A DNA stretch of 64,000 nt from Cyrtodaria siliqua. Its lineage: Eukaryota; Mollusca; Bivalvia; Adapedonta; Hiatellidae. The notes below the pieces were generated by a model. The model had not been told where the DNA came from. It saw only the letters and a program-made list of their open reading frames with translations, and ran no database searches. Positions 48,746 through 59,762 of this stretch are shown here, one piece after another. Within the stretch, counting starts at the first letter, position 1; every line of letters begins with the position of its first letter. The DNA lies in assembly GCA_037043455.1 (NCBI GenBank), contig JAWPHD010000235.1:124001-188000 (forward strand). Reading direction: 5' to 3'. Position numbers and translations under genes: made by a program.

Positions 48746-49265
48746 TCAAGGAATGTTCAACAAATTGTACTCTGAAAATACCTTTTCCGTGATATCATAC
48801 ACAGATTTCCCTGCCTGCACTACTTTTTTAAGAAGTTTTAGAACAGTTTCATGATCTTGTTTGCACATAACGCTAATTAAATCCTTCCGCGTGGGCAAAA
48901 AGAGTATAGCTAGGGTTGCCATTTTTCTCGTGATCCACGGATGGTGTTTGGATAATGTTTTAGTATACACTTCTGACGCAATCACAGACGTTTTGTCGTC
49001 ATCAGAACCTTGTCCTAGTCTTGACATAAATTCTAAAATAAACTCCAACGCCCAATGTAATCTTAGCAATGGCCTTGCCCCCGATAGATTGCTACCTTTG
49101 TTCATGGCTAGTGAATTGTTGACCTCGAATAAAATCATGGATTGAACTGTCTGATAATGGCCACTGTGACTATTTTCACTGGATTGTTTAGACTGTATCA
49201 CAGATATTTTGTATTCCAAATCACTGGCAACAAATCCAAAAAGTCTACCGGTAAGCCTGAAAAAT
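48746..49265 (-). CDS. CPTP: Ceramide-1-phosphate transfer protein, exon 2 (C-terminal 173 residues)
   Basis: CPTP carries ceramide-1-phosphate between membranes (in vertebrates mainly from the trans-Golgi to other membranes) and has an all-helical GLTP fold. This exon encodes residues 45-217 and ends in TGA. Family landmarks in order: LFGFVASDLEYK (Asp60, Lys64), GARPLLRLH (Arg109, Arg113), HHPW (His153), LPTRKDL and a C-terminus EYNLLNIP close to the vertebrate LLDLP ending. Asp60, Lys64, Arg109, Arg113 and His153 align with human Asp56, Lys60, Arg106, Arg110 and His150, the phosphate/sphingoid binding set. The acceptor TTTTTCAG ends at 49266; joined to exon 1 it rebuilds an Arg codon (AG|A). 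The total of 217 aa compares with 214 in human. No stops or frameshifts, so it is probably functional. Confidence 0.93.
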
Positions 49266-49279
49266 CTGAAAAACATCAA

Positions 49280-50214
49280 TATGCATTATGAAAACAATAC
49301 TTAGCTAATGATGATGGTGTGCACGACTCATTAGTATTGTATATGGTATTGTTTATGGAATGGATAGTAAAGAAATATTTCGACGTGACTAACACCTTTT
49401 TCATTAAACTTACAGTGCATTTTCAAAATATATTTTTTATCTAGTCACTGCTATACTTAAATAATAGACACAAATGTAAATTTTCTTTTAAGAGCAGTGA
49501 GTTACGCAGTAATTACTTCACCTTAATGTGGGGAATTGTCATTGGTGACGTTTCACGATAAAAGTTTAGTTGTTCATAGTAAAACTTATATTGTGGATTT
49601 GAAGACATTTCAAGATATTTGATATTTGTGATGTCCGGCTGTTGCATTGGTTTCATTGATTATTGCAACGATATACTTTTGATAGTCAAAGATCAAATCT
49701 GAGGTCTTATCCCGAGAGATACTTTGCATGTTATCGGTTACACGCGTCCCATACCTGAAAATATGAGGGTTTTACGCGGACGTCAACTTGTCAAGCCGGA
49801 CATCCATGGGTACGTGATACGTGGTCCGTGTCTGCATCCGCGTCCGTATCCGTTTCAGTGAAAAATCGGTTATATAGAGAAAATGTTGGGAGGCATCCAT
49901 TGATCAGTTCCGTGTCGGTGTCCGCGTCCGCGACGAATCGCACAATGTGCGATTGTTGACGGACACTGATGCACTGACACGGACCACGGTCACGTACAAA
50001 TGGATGCCCGGCTTCATGAAGTAGTGTGATGTGATTGCTCTTAGAACTAATAATATGTATATCCAGTGCATGCTTAGATTATCAGTAGTGATGATTGCAT
50101 AAGTAATACAGTCGAAGGGAAGTGTTTTCGGTAGAATACTGGATTTGTTATATGGTATACAATAAGTCATCTCCCTTGATTATTCAGTTGTGTAGAATTA
50201 TGTATAATTTCGTT
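49280..50214. other. CPTP intron, unannotated part
   Basis: AT-rich with no recognisable gene. The stretch 49770-50000 has GTCCGTGTC/GTCCGCGTC-type words with an imperfect inverted arrangement (GTACGTGATACGTGGTCCGT near 49810 against ACGGACCACGGTCACGTAC near 49979), probably another small foldback element of about 190 bp. Confidence 0.5.
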
Positions 50215-50560
50215 TAGAGGTAAATATTGAGAAAACGAAAGTGATGACGTTTAGAAAAAGAGGCCAATTAAGGACTAACGAAACATGGATATAAAATGGA
50301 AAGAAGTTAAATGTGGTAAATGATTTTAATTATTTAGGAAATGTTTTTAATTATACTGGGACATATTAAAGGCGTTAAATGTCCTAATCGCCAATATAAC
50401 AACGTATAATTTCCAACCTAAAACATGGTGTCAACCTTTTGATGTATTTATGGGGGCTATTCTTAATTAAGGTGCAGAGATTTGGGGTTTTACAAAGTCA
50501 AAGGAAATTGAAAGAATACATTTAACATTTTTGCTAATTTAGGCACAGTTTGGCATATGT
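50215..50560 (+). pseudogene. LINE RT fragment inside the CPTP intron
   Basis: Plus-strand frames give KTKVMTFRKRGQLRTNETW, then NDFNYLGNVFN, and after breaks GAEIWGFTKSKEIERIHLTF. These are the segments that follow YADD in the 22.8 kb LINE (EYKYLGILFS, YGCETWGFGYLEIIER). Several frameshifts and stops. It lies antisense to CPTP. Confidence 0.75.
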
Positions 50561-50794
50561 CATGTGCACATAATAGACAGGTTCGTGGGAGATTGACATG
50601 GGTTATTTTGTAGTTCATTATGAAGTATGTTATCAGTTGAAGGTGATGGGCTTGTTATTAGGTCATTCGGTCATCGCATTTATTATACTAGTAAATAAAT
50701 ATATATTTATAACGTTTGTGTTGTAGGTGTGAGTGTTGGGGGAAACTGGATACATGTGTAAAAAATAAGCACATCTTATATCGGATCTATGCCA

Positions 50795-51065
50795 TGTGCA
50801 TACTCATCATTAAGGACTATGTCCCCTTTATTGTAATCCCATTGAAATTTTATTTGAAAAATAAATAAATAATAGAACTCCACTAAAATTCATTATGGGT
50901 AAATGCAACCGTCAGTTTATTATGTTTACACATTTATCTAGGCAGTGCTATACTGAATAATAAATGCAAACATGATAAAAGTGTATATTGATCCATACTC
51001 AGCTTATCATTCTCAGGGTCATGTGTGTATTGATTAAGTTACATAGTTATAAAGTACGTATTTAC
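50795..51065. repeat. Two-block dispersed repeat, duplicated at 51740-52340
   Basis: A first block (TTAAGGACTATGTCCCC, AATCCCATTGAAA) and a second block (ATGTTTACACATTTATCTAG, GTGCTATACT, GTATATTGATCCATACT) recur in the same order at 51740-51830 and 52196-52340, where a MITE separates them. Function unknown. 51066-51739 shows no gene. Confidence 0.65.
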
Positions 51066-51859
51066 AGGGTCACAAAGGCCAAGATAAATGTGTAATTAAA
51101 CATTAAACTGAAATTTGCATGTAAAACAATGCAATTTTATTTCAGTTCTAATGTTTTTCTTTTTATATACTCCCCGTGTGGTTGCTGGGGTAGAATACAA
51201 CCACAGAAATCTCACAAACACACTGTCACATGCAGTGGGGTAGGACCTCCCGCATTCATTTTTGTCATTTGTTATCATGCTCATTCAATGCCTTTATCAT
51301 GACACCGCGTATGCAAACAGGGAAACGTGGCTCCATCGTAAATGGAATGTCTGCTATAGAATTTGCAGCAACTTAAAGTTTGCAGTTCTGTAGGTTAAGG
51401 AGGTTCCAGGCCCATTCCCCATATTGTATCTTGATGTAGATGAAGGATGAACATGGCACGTTCATTCCTGTTAGGCTCCATATAACTTTTCATGTGTTGT
51501 GCGTCTTATAACCCAGTTCAGTACATTTCTTTTTTATATTCAAGTGGGATTACAAAAAAGGGAACATAACTCTTAACCTATTTATTGAATGTTGGTACTA
51601 ATTAAAGAGTACCGTTGCCTAAATTAATTGATTAATATACAAGTTTCGGGTACAAATATTCAAGCACACATTTTAAAACGTGGTGGGGAACCTATCATTA
51701 TATTAACAATGTACGATATTTGTTTTATCTCTCGAAATAATGTGCAAATATTTAAGGATTATGTCCCCGTTTTGGAATCCCATTGAAAGTGCATTAACAA
51801 AACAAAATAAAGAACCGAACTGAAATAATTCGGAATATTGTTATATGTAATTTGCAGTT

Positions 51860-52195
51860 TAAGGACTATTGGTCAGCCATCTTTGAAAAAAAATTCCAAA
51901 ATGGATGGGGTATGTTTAATTGAAATGTTCATCCAAATGCATATTATAGGCATGAAAATTGTCAATGATATAATAGATGACATTAATGCAACACTATTGA
52001 TGTGAACATAATGTCAGAAACAATATTTATTTGGCAAAAATAGTGCCCTTTATATTCGAAAAGTTTGGTGCAATTTTACTCTAAGATGTTCTGTTTTTTT
52101 TTTATAATTGTCCGTTTATCTAAAAATGGCACACGAGATATCATTTCTAAATTAAATAAGGCATCTTTTCAAAGATGGCTGACCAACAGCCCTTA
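51860..52195. mobile_element. MITE with ~30-bp TIRs (GGTCAGCCATCTTTGAAAA)
   Basis: The left end TAAGGACTATTGGTCAGCCA and the right end TGGCTGACCAACAGCCCTTA are inverted matches with few differences. The 336-bp element interrupts the two-block repeat of which 50795-51065 is the uninterrupted copy, which supports insertion. An inverted, truncated copy lies at 59235-59540. Confidence 0.8.
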
Positions 52196-52340
52196 ATATG
52201 TTTACACTTTTATCTAGAATGTGCTATACTTCAGTAATAAATACTAACTTGATAAAACTGTGTATTGATCTATACTTAGCTTATGTCGAACTCAAGGTCA
52301 TATGTGTATTGACAAATCACATATATTTTATCAAGTATGT

Positions 52341-52790
52341 ATGGCGTCCCACATCAAGGTTTGCGTGTAAGCTGTGTTTACAAGTATATATCTCTTACAT
52401 TTCTTATCCTAGCACAACCAAATATGTCCATGGGCTTCCTTATAGCATTATCTTAAGGGCTGCATAAGCAATTTTGTTTCCTGTAACCCATGGGCTCCCA
52501 TGGAATCCAAATTATGCCCATAAAATGTGTCCCATTTCACATCAAATTTTGCGTGTAAGCTATGTTTACAAGTCTATATCTCTTACAATTCTTACCCTAG
52601 CACAACCAAATTTGGCCATTAGCTTCCTTATAGCATTATCGTAAGGGCTGCTTAAGTAATTTTGGTTCCTATAACCCCTTGGCTCCCATGGAATTGCAAA
52701 TTCTGGGCTCCCATGGAACCCAAATTGTGATGGCCCATAAAATGTGCAATAAAGGCAGATCAAGGTTTGCATGTAATCATGTTTATATCT
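52341..52790. repeat. ~187-bp tandem units with GGGCTCCCATGGAA
   Basis: Two full units and a partial third (starting near 52346, 52533 and 52760) contain CACATCAAGGTTTGCGTGTA, TATCTCTTACATTTCTTATC, CTTCCTTATAGCATTATC and GGGCTCCCATGGAA. One more unit is at 58565-58735. They look like interior units of another pearl-like family. Confidence 0.75.
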
Positions 52791-52869
52791 ATAATTTTGG
52801 TTTGGGATTTGTTATAGCATTATGCATCTTATTACTTTACCCATATTGGGGCATGGGCTCCCTCCTCCC

Positions 52870-54140
52870 CCACCCCCACTCCCCTCAACACTTTTTTTTT
52901 TTTTTTTTTACATATTTCTGTGTTGTTTTTTAGTCAATTCTTACATAGATGTTGCCCCCTCCCCCCACCCCCAGCCCACTCCCGCCTCACCCCCCGCTCC
53001 CCACCCCCCACCCCTTCTAGATTTTTTTTTTTTTTTTACATATTTCTGTGTTGCTTTTGTCAATTCTTACACATATATGTTGCCCCCTCCCCCCACCCCC
53101 ACCCCGCCTCTCCCCCACACTTGAAACATATTTCTTTGTTGTTTTAGTCAATTCTTACACATATATGATGCCCCCACCCATCCCCCTCACAACCAACTCC
53201 CGGCTCTCACCCTCGCTCCCCCCCACCTCACCCGCACTTGAAAATCTTTTGTTTTTTTACATATTTCTTTGTTGTTTTAGTCAATTCTTACACATATATG
53301 TTGCCCCCTCCTCTCCCCCCCCAGCCCCCCCCCCCCGCCTCTCACTCCCCGCACCCCCCCAGTTGAAACTTTTTTTTTATACGTATTTCTTTGTTGTTTT
53401 AGTCAATTCTTACATAGATGTTGCCCCCTCCCCGCCCCCCCCCCCCACTCCCGCCTCTCACCCCGCTCCCCACCACCCCACCCCTACTTGAAACTATTTT
53501 TTTCTTCATATTTCTGTGGTGCTTTTGTCAATTTTTACACATATATGTTGCCCCCTCCCTTCCCCCCCCCCCCCCCCCCCCAAACCCATCCCCGCCTCTC
53601 ACCCCACCCACCCACCCACCCACATTTGAAAGTGTTTTTTTTGTTTTTTTATACGTATTTCTTTGTTGTTTTAGTCAATTCTTACATAGATGTTGCCCCC
53701 TCCCCGCCCCCCCCCCCCCCACTCCCGCCTCTCACCCCGCTCCCCACCACCCCACCCCTACTTGAAACTATTTTTTTCTTCATATTTCTGTGGTGCTTTT
53801 GTCAATTTTTACACATATATGTTGCCCCCTCCCTTCCCCCCCCCCCCCCCCCCCCCCCCCCCCAACCAAACCCATCCCCGCCTCTCACCCCACCCACCCA
53901 CCCACCCACATTTGAAAGTGTTTTTTTTGTTTTTTTTACATATTCCCCCCCCCCCCCCCCCCCCCCCCGCCTCTCACCCCACCCACCCACCCACCCACCC
54001 ACATTTGAAAGTGTTTTTTTTGTTTTTTTTACATATTTCTTTGTTGTTTTAGTCAATTCTTACACATATATGTTGCCCCCTCCACTCTCAACTCGTTTTT
54101 TTATTATTTTTTATTTTTATTTTTACATATTTCTGTGTTG
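52870..54140. repeat. Poly-C / T-rich satellite, ~125-bp units, about ten copies
   Basis: Each unit has a T run, ACATATTTCTTTGTTGTTTT, AGTCAATTCTTACACATATA and TGTTGCCCCCTCC, then 30-70 nt almost purely C, then ACTTGAAA. C runs reach 28 (53836-53863) and 24 (53945-53968). A two-unit block at 53405-53660 is nearly identical to 53680-53935, a higher-order duplication of ~280 bp. Proline-rich open frames here are artefacts of CCN codons. It lies in the CPTP intron, so the CPTP sense strand carries the matching G runs. Confidence 0.9.
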
Positions 54141-54289
54141 TTTTTGTCAATTTTATTTTTTAAATTTTCGATTACCAAATGAATGGTAATCCATTTATTC
54201 ACCCCGTAATAGGTTTGTGAGGGTCGGGGTGGGCCACCCCTCAACAAACCGTACAGATATGTATGTAATATGCATCATATTTATATATA

Positions 54290-54515
54290 AACAGTTTGTA
54301 GCAGTAATTCTATGGTTTATTTTTGCCTGAAACCATTGTAACCTGGTGTCGTTTGTACATTTGATAGGTATTTTGAATAAGTCCTTCCATTCTCTATCTA
54401 TATTTAAACCATATTGCCCTCATTTGGCTATAGATGTTGGATGTTCATTTGATTTATTAAGTATATCATAAATGAAACGACAGCCTTTCTGTGCGCTTGT
54501 TATAAGTGACACTAC
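54290..54515 (-). pseudogene. LINE C-terminal fragment
   Basis: The minus strand encodes AQKGCRFIYDILNKSNEHPT, then after an in-frame TGA GLNIDREWKDLFKIPIKCTN and DTRLQWFQAKINHRITATN. The W..LF..P......LRWFQ..I.HRI..TN pattern is typical of the region after the RT in many molluscan and arthropod LINEs. It is a different branch from the zinc-knuckle LINEs nearby. Short and stopped. Confidence 0.65.
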
Positions 54516-54521
54516 GTTTTT

Positions 54522-55711
54522 GCCTGAAATTATGCTAAGATCAACTAGACACCACAAGCAACATTGCTGTGCAGTTTCATGAAAATCTGTGACAAGGAGT
54601 TTCAGAGGAGTAGTCGCTACAAGTTTTTATTATATAAATATATGTAAATAAATATGGTCACTGGCGGTCATATTTAATGTTGAATAAAAAATATTTTTTG
54701 ACAAAGATCAACATCATACCATACGGATCATTTTAGAAAAGTCAAATATCAATATCACTTATAGTTTTCAGGAAGTAGTCGCTACGAATTGTTTTTTTTT
54801 TAATATATTTTTAGCCTAGCGGCCATCTTCAATTGTCGACCGGCCTGAAATTTTGCTAGTATCAACTAGACATCAAGAGCAACCTTTCTGTGTAATTTCA
54901 GAGAAGTAGTCGCTACAAGTTTTTATTATATAACTCTATGTACAATGTAAACAACGATGGTCACTGGCATGGCCGCCAGTTTAATGTTTAATCCGTCAAA
55001 TTGTTCCAGGGGAGTAGTCGCTACAACTTTTTACAATATAACTGTATGTAAACAAAGGTGGCCGAGTTCAATTAAAATAATTTTCGACAAAGATCAACAT
55101 CAACATACTGATCATTTCAGAAAAAGTCCCATATCAATATCATTTATAATTTTCGAGAAGTAGTTGCTACAAACTTGTTGTTTTTTTAAATCTAATTTTA
55201 GCCGTGACGGCCATCTTGAATTTCCGGCCTACCTGAACGTTTGCTAGGATCAATAAGATTTTAACAGCAAAATTCCTGTGAAGTTTCATGAAAATTCGTC
55301 AAGTAGTTTCAGAGGAGTAGTCGCTACAAATTATTACTGTAAACAAAGATGGACGCTGGCAGCCATGTTTAACGTTGAACCAAAATGATCGACAAGGATC
55401 AACATCATGTCATACAGATCATTTTAGAAAAAGTCCCATATCAATATCACTTATAGTTTATAAGAAGTAGTCGCTACGAACTCGTTTTTACAAATCATTT
55501 TTTAGCTTTGGCGGCCATCTTGGATTTCACATCAACGTGAATTTTTGCTATGATCAACTAGACATCATGGGCAACATTCCTGTAAAGTTTCATGACAATT
55601 TATCCTGTAGTTTCAGAGGAGTTGTCGCTACAAAAATGTTGACGGACGGACAGACGGACGACGGACACCGCACAACGGCATAAGCCCTGTTGATCTTTGA
55701 TCAGTTGAGCT
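54522..55711. mobile_element. Pearl-like element 5 (related to element 2), ends at the CPTP exon 1 donor
   Basis: About four units of ~260-300 bp contain GTTTCAGAGGAGTAGTCGCT, ACAAGTTTTTATTATATAA, ATCAACTAGACATCA and GGCGGCCATCTT, the same unit as array two of element 2. GACGGACGGACAGACGGACG (55640-55659) and the end CTGTTGATCTTTGATCAGTT also match element 2. It stops about ten bases before the exon 1 splice donor. Confidence 0.72.
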
Positions 55712-55721
55712 AAACACGTAC

Positions 55722-55855
55722 CTGCATAGTTCCCGATATGCCGCTAGATAATCCACCAGGTCCACACACCCATCAGCACGAGCACATCTAGTTAGAGACT
55801 CGTATACCACTTCCAAGTCAAAGTCGTGTTTTTCTTCCTTCTGAAAATTCGCCAT
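55722..55855 (-). CDS. CPTP: Ceramide-1-phosphate transfer protein, exon 1 (first 44 residues)
   Basis: ATG at 55855-55853 (context AACAATGGCG) starts 134 nt encoding MANFQKEEKHDFDLEVVYES, LTRCARADGCVDLVDYLAAY and RELC, ending in AG before a strong donor GTACGT. FDLEVV and the following helix match the GLTP-fold N-terminus (human FNLKVV), and YRELCR followed by FFRLTG from exon 2 aligns without a gap. This ATG is preferred because the in-frame upstream sequence is low-complexity and includes a duplicated 26-mer. The intron is 49266-55721 (6456 bp). A pearl-like element ends about 10 nt inside it. Confidence 0.9.
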
Positions 55856-55864
55856 TGTTTCTGC

Positions 55865-55916
55865 TATAGTAATATGTTTCTCTCCCCTCTTATAGTAATA
55901 TGTTTCTCTCCCCTCT
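55865..55916. repeat. 26-bp perfect tandem duplication upstream of the CPTP start
   Basis: TATAGTAATATGTTTCTCTC with CCCTCT is repeated exactly at 55865-55890 and 55891-55916, starting 9 bp upstream of the CPTP ATG (minus-strand sense). It would lie in the 5' UTR or just upstream of a non-coding exon; no promoter could be identified. Confidence 0.85.
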
Positions 55917-57360
55917 TTTATTCGATGTTGTTTTGTTGTCGTGTACACTGGCAGAAAAATAAACAAATATTTTTTATCTAGTTGATTAAATTTCTAGTAA
56001 ATGATAACCATACTAAACACACTAAGTTCCTCAATTTGTAGAACCTAACGGCACCGTGTATAACTAGCACCGCACCGAGTTGTATAACTTCGGTTTGGAG
56101 CTATTAAGTCTTATATAGTCATCGTCCGATAACTAGTCCGAATGGATATACGAATGAAAAATAAATATTGAAGACATGTGTACTCAGTATGATCACGTTA
56201 ATTAAGAGTACACAGTTCATTCAGTGTGTTCGATTCATGAGCGAATTCATGAACTGCGTAACCACTGTAGGTCAAGTAAGAATCGAATTTGAGTTTGTAG
56301 ATGTTTGTAGACAGATATAGAATTTCCATTTGAGTTTGTAGATGTTTGTAGACAGATATAGACTTTCTATAGGTAACTGTAAATCACTGTTTAATTCAGA
56401 TTATGAGGCCCGTACAATAAAGCATTTTTGTGTGCAGTAAAATATAAATACACAACAGAAAGTTGTTCATTTCATGCTTTCATTCTTGTATTAGAAACAA
56501 TAAAGAAGACAAGTTTTGTATTTAAACTAGCTAAATTATGAATATGCTTTTCTAAATTACAAGGTTGTGTTTAGCTTTTCTTACACAAGACAAAATGTAA
56601 CAAAGAAACTACAAGCGGGCCTCAGTTTATTGGTCACGGAGCATGCAGTCAGTAAATAAACAAGATTCCCATGCTATTTCAATGACCAAGTATTAGGAAA
56701 TATGTCCTTAAAACTACACAATCCCGATTAAAGGCACATGGTACTGAAACAATCTAACGGTTAATATTACGAATGTTGTACCAAGTGACTACATAAATCC
56801 ACCGAATATTAATGAGATAAGGCGGTACTGTATGAGACGCTTCAGGTACCTTGTGATTCGACCACTGGTCTTATATCGTGTATAAAAGCGGATTTTAGCA
56901 GACGACATTTGACCACCGAACTGATGAGACCACTCTTCTGTAGAAAGACAATACGAAATACAAGTCATTAGAAATTGAAAAGGAAGCTAAATATTGAACT
57001 TACTCAAAACAACCTTATAAGTGCATATTTAAATAATCCGAAACAATACCTATAATGAAACGCAGCGGTCTTTTAAAAAAGACCCTTTCCAACCATCCTG
57101 TTGAATCAACACAACTATTATACAAACAAGTAATCCTCCATTTCTATGTGTGTGTGTACTGTATATTGACACAATACACAAGGGAGACATTGTTTATCAA
57201 AACTGGAATATTGATAGAAGGGACCCCAACCAAGGGTCATATTTAATGGTAAAGATGGAGATACAGTATTTGAAGTTATGCATGCATGGTTTACACTTAT
57301 TATCAACTCTTTTTTTTTTAAATAATGTCTTAATTTATGCATGCATTGAAATATTGAAAA
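55917..57360. other. Upstream region of CPTP, no further gene recognised
   Basis: AT-rich. It contains a 41-bp tandem duplication at 56288-56371 (TTTGAGTTTGTAGATGTTTG, TAGACAGATATAGA) and a palindromic GAATTCATGAACTG/TGAATGAACTG area near 56215-56260. A CPTP promoter or 5' UTR exon may lie here but no motif is decisive. Confidence 0.45.
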
Positions 57361-57368
57361 ATAAATTG

Positions 57369-57398
57369 GAGAGAGAGAGAAAGAGAGAGAGAGAGAGT
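57369..57398. repeat. GA microsatellite
   Basis: GA repeats with one AA interruption. 57399-58072 shows no gene; the short open frame at 57817-58026 has no recognisable feature. Confidence 0.9.
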
Positions 57399-58072
57399 TT
57401 CTATATATAGTCTTATACACATAGAAGCCGGAGGGACCCACACCCCAATGTTTCGGGATGGACCTCAGGTTTATGTTTTCCGGGAAAAAAATGCAGCAAC
57501 AAATGTATGAATTGCCAATATGAACATTACAATTCTGATGGATCAGATTTTAAAATCAGCAGAAAATATTTTATTCCATCTGAATATTTTGAAAGATGTT
57601 AGCTTCCGCCTGTACGGCAGTGTTAACTAAAAACTGAACGTTTTATTAGAAATATTAAACTTTAAATACTAATAATTAACGTTTCCTAAGTTAACTTATT
57701 TAAATCTTTAATTTTCTGTAATCAAGTTAAAAGATTTGTAAATTAATTTTAGATGAAAACAGGCCGGTAGCCAGCCTTAAAATTTAACCTAGGAATATCT
57801 CTTATTTTGGTGTCCGGTGGAATTAACCTCCCTCTCCGCCCTGGATTTTGTTTTGATTTCCTTCAGTGCGTTGCATTTCCCCCATGTACTAGTATATATT
57901 TGTTCTTATGAAAGTACATTCCCAAAATTTAACCAAGGCTACTACATCTGTGCACCCCTGTGCCCCAGTGTAGATACGGACCTGGAAAAGCAGTATATTG
58001 AAAAGCACAGGATCCTTCGCGATTGAACATAATTATGTAAAAGGAATTTAATAAGTACTCTTGATGTTAGTC

Positions 58073-58180
58073 GGCCTCCGTAACGCAGTAGGATAACTCG
58101 TTAGCTTTAATATGCTTACCCCGTCCGCGCTTACCCCGTTGCGGACGGAGTTCAAACCCGCGGCTCTGCACTTTCTTTCT
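58073..58180 (+). other. tRNA-like sequence followed by a T-rich run
   Basis: CGGCCTCCGTAACGCAGTAG is A-box-like and GAGTTCAAACCCGCGG is a B-box/T-arm match. A duplicated GCTTACCCCGT segment (58109-58137) disrupts the anticodon region. It ends in CTTTCTTTCTTTTTTTT. Most likely a SINE head or tRNA pseudogene. Confidence 0.5.
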
Positions 58181-58530
58181 TTTTTTTAAACAAAAATGTT
58201 TATGATTTTTCTTTTTTTATGAAGAAGTAGTAGTAAAATGGCTTTGAGATTCATCAGATTTAGATGTTAACAAACATATAGATAAACACCCACAAACACA
58301 CGCAAGCACGCAAGCACGCGCTCGTACTTACACTCTCCCATATGTTAGTTAAGAAATAATAAATATGTACCTGTGTTTTACCGATAAAATACAGGTACGT
58401 ATTTATTATTTCGATTCTAACATCGAAAATGTAACATAGTTCTGTTGAGAAAAAAAATGAAGTGTAAAGATTCACATACCCGAACTGTAGTGAAATACAA
58501 AATGGTTACCTTTTGTCTAAATAATGCCGT

Positions 58531-58750
58531 AAACCTCCCTCCCTCCCTCCCTCCCGTTGGCGTTGGCGTCGGCGTCCCACATCAAGGTTTGCGTGTTAGC
58601 TGTTTTACAAGTCTTTATCTCTTACATTTCTTATCCTAGCACAATCAAATTTGGCCATGGGCTTCCTTATAGCATTATCTTAAGGGCTGCATAAGCAATT
58701 TTGGATCCTGTAACCCATGGGCTCCCATGGAACTCCCTCCCTCCCTCCCA
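58531..58750. repeat. CCCT microsatellites flanking a GGGCTCCCATGGAA unit
   Basis: CCCT repeats at 58531-58553 and 58732-58749 bracket one unit matching 52346-52500, preceded by GGCGTTGGCGTCGGCGTCCC. A tandem-unit repeat with microsatellites at both ends resembles a minimal pearl-like element. 58751-59234 shows no gene. Confidence 0.7.
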
Positions 58751-59234
58751 CACGGAGACATCATTTCTAAATTAAATACGGCATGTTATCACATCATCCA
58801 CATTTCAAAGTCAATCATTGTAAAAAAACAAGCTATTTTTTCAGTGGCATGTACTTTCAAAATAATCTCAATTCTATAGTACGGTGGCACTGACGGATTT
58901 TAATTGTCAAACTATTATAAATGGCAACTATATTTTTGGATGTATTAAACACAACTGAGTGACTGTTGTGAATAGAAACATGGCAACACAAGAGTAATTT
59001 ATTATTATATTCCTATAAAACAGCACAAACTAAATAATAACATATGAATACGATCAAATTACTTGTTTATCCGAATGTTTCAACATACAGCATGTTTCAA
59101 TTTACAATTCACCTGCATGCTTTTCATGTGTATCATGTGCGTGTGTTGCACATGGCGTATAAAGAAAATCTTCATTTTTAACAATGGTGTACTTCGAATT
59201 TTGGATGATGTGGTAACATGGCTTACTTTATTAA

Positions 59235-59540
59235 GAAATGATGTCTCGTGTGCCATTTTTAGATAAATTGACAATTCTGTGGACAAATTTATTTAACATA
59301 AAAAACAAAACATCTTAGAGTAAAATTGTACTAAACTTTTCGAATATAAAGGGCACTATTTCTGCCAAATAAATATTGTTTCTGATAGTATGTTCACATC
59401 AAAAGTGTTGCATTAATGTCATCTATTATATCATTGACAATGTTCATGCCTATAATATGCATTTGGATGAAAATTTCAATTAACCATACCCCATCCATTT
59501 TGGATTTTCTTTTCAAAGATGGCTGACCAATAACCCTTAA
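59235..59540 (-). mobile_element. Inverted, truncated copy of the 51860-52195 MITE
   Basis: It matches that MITE in reverse: TCAAAGATGGCTGACCAATA is at the right edge, AATGTCATCTATTATATCAT and AAGGGCACTATTT lie inside, and the match stops after CGTGTGCCATTTTTAGATAA. One TIR is missing. A short stretch that follows in the other copy (CATTTCTAAATTAAATA) is found separately at 58764, suggesting an inversion break. Confidence 0.75.
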
Positions 59541-59762
59541 GACAATAAATAAATACATATTTCGGCACATACTACTACAGTATATCATTGCACAAAACCA
59601 GTGTAAAGGAAAAAAGTGTACTGTCGTACAGCATTTAGACAAAGATATTTAGAAGAAATGTAATAACATCGTATACCATACATTTTTCGCCTTGACTAAT
59701 TTAATAAATGGAATATACCTATAAAACATATAGCAACATGTCGTCGAAGTTATGTAATAGAT

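Noticed and set aside
52822..54189. Long proline-rich open frames (100-233 codons)
   Set aside because: They are read through C-rich satellite tracts in all three plus frames, with repeated Pro runs and no start, splice or domain evidence.
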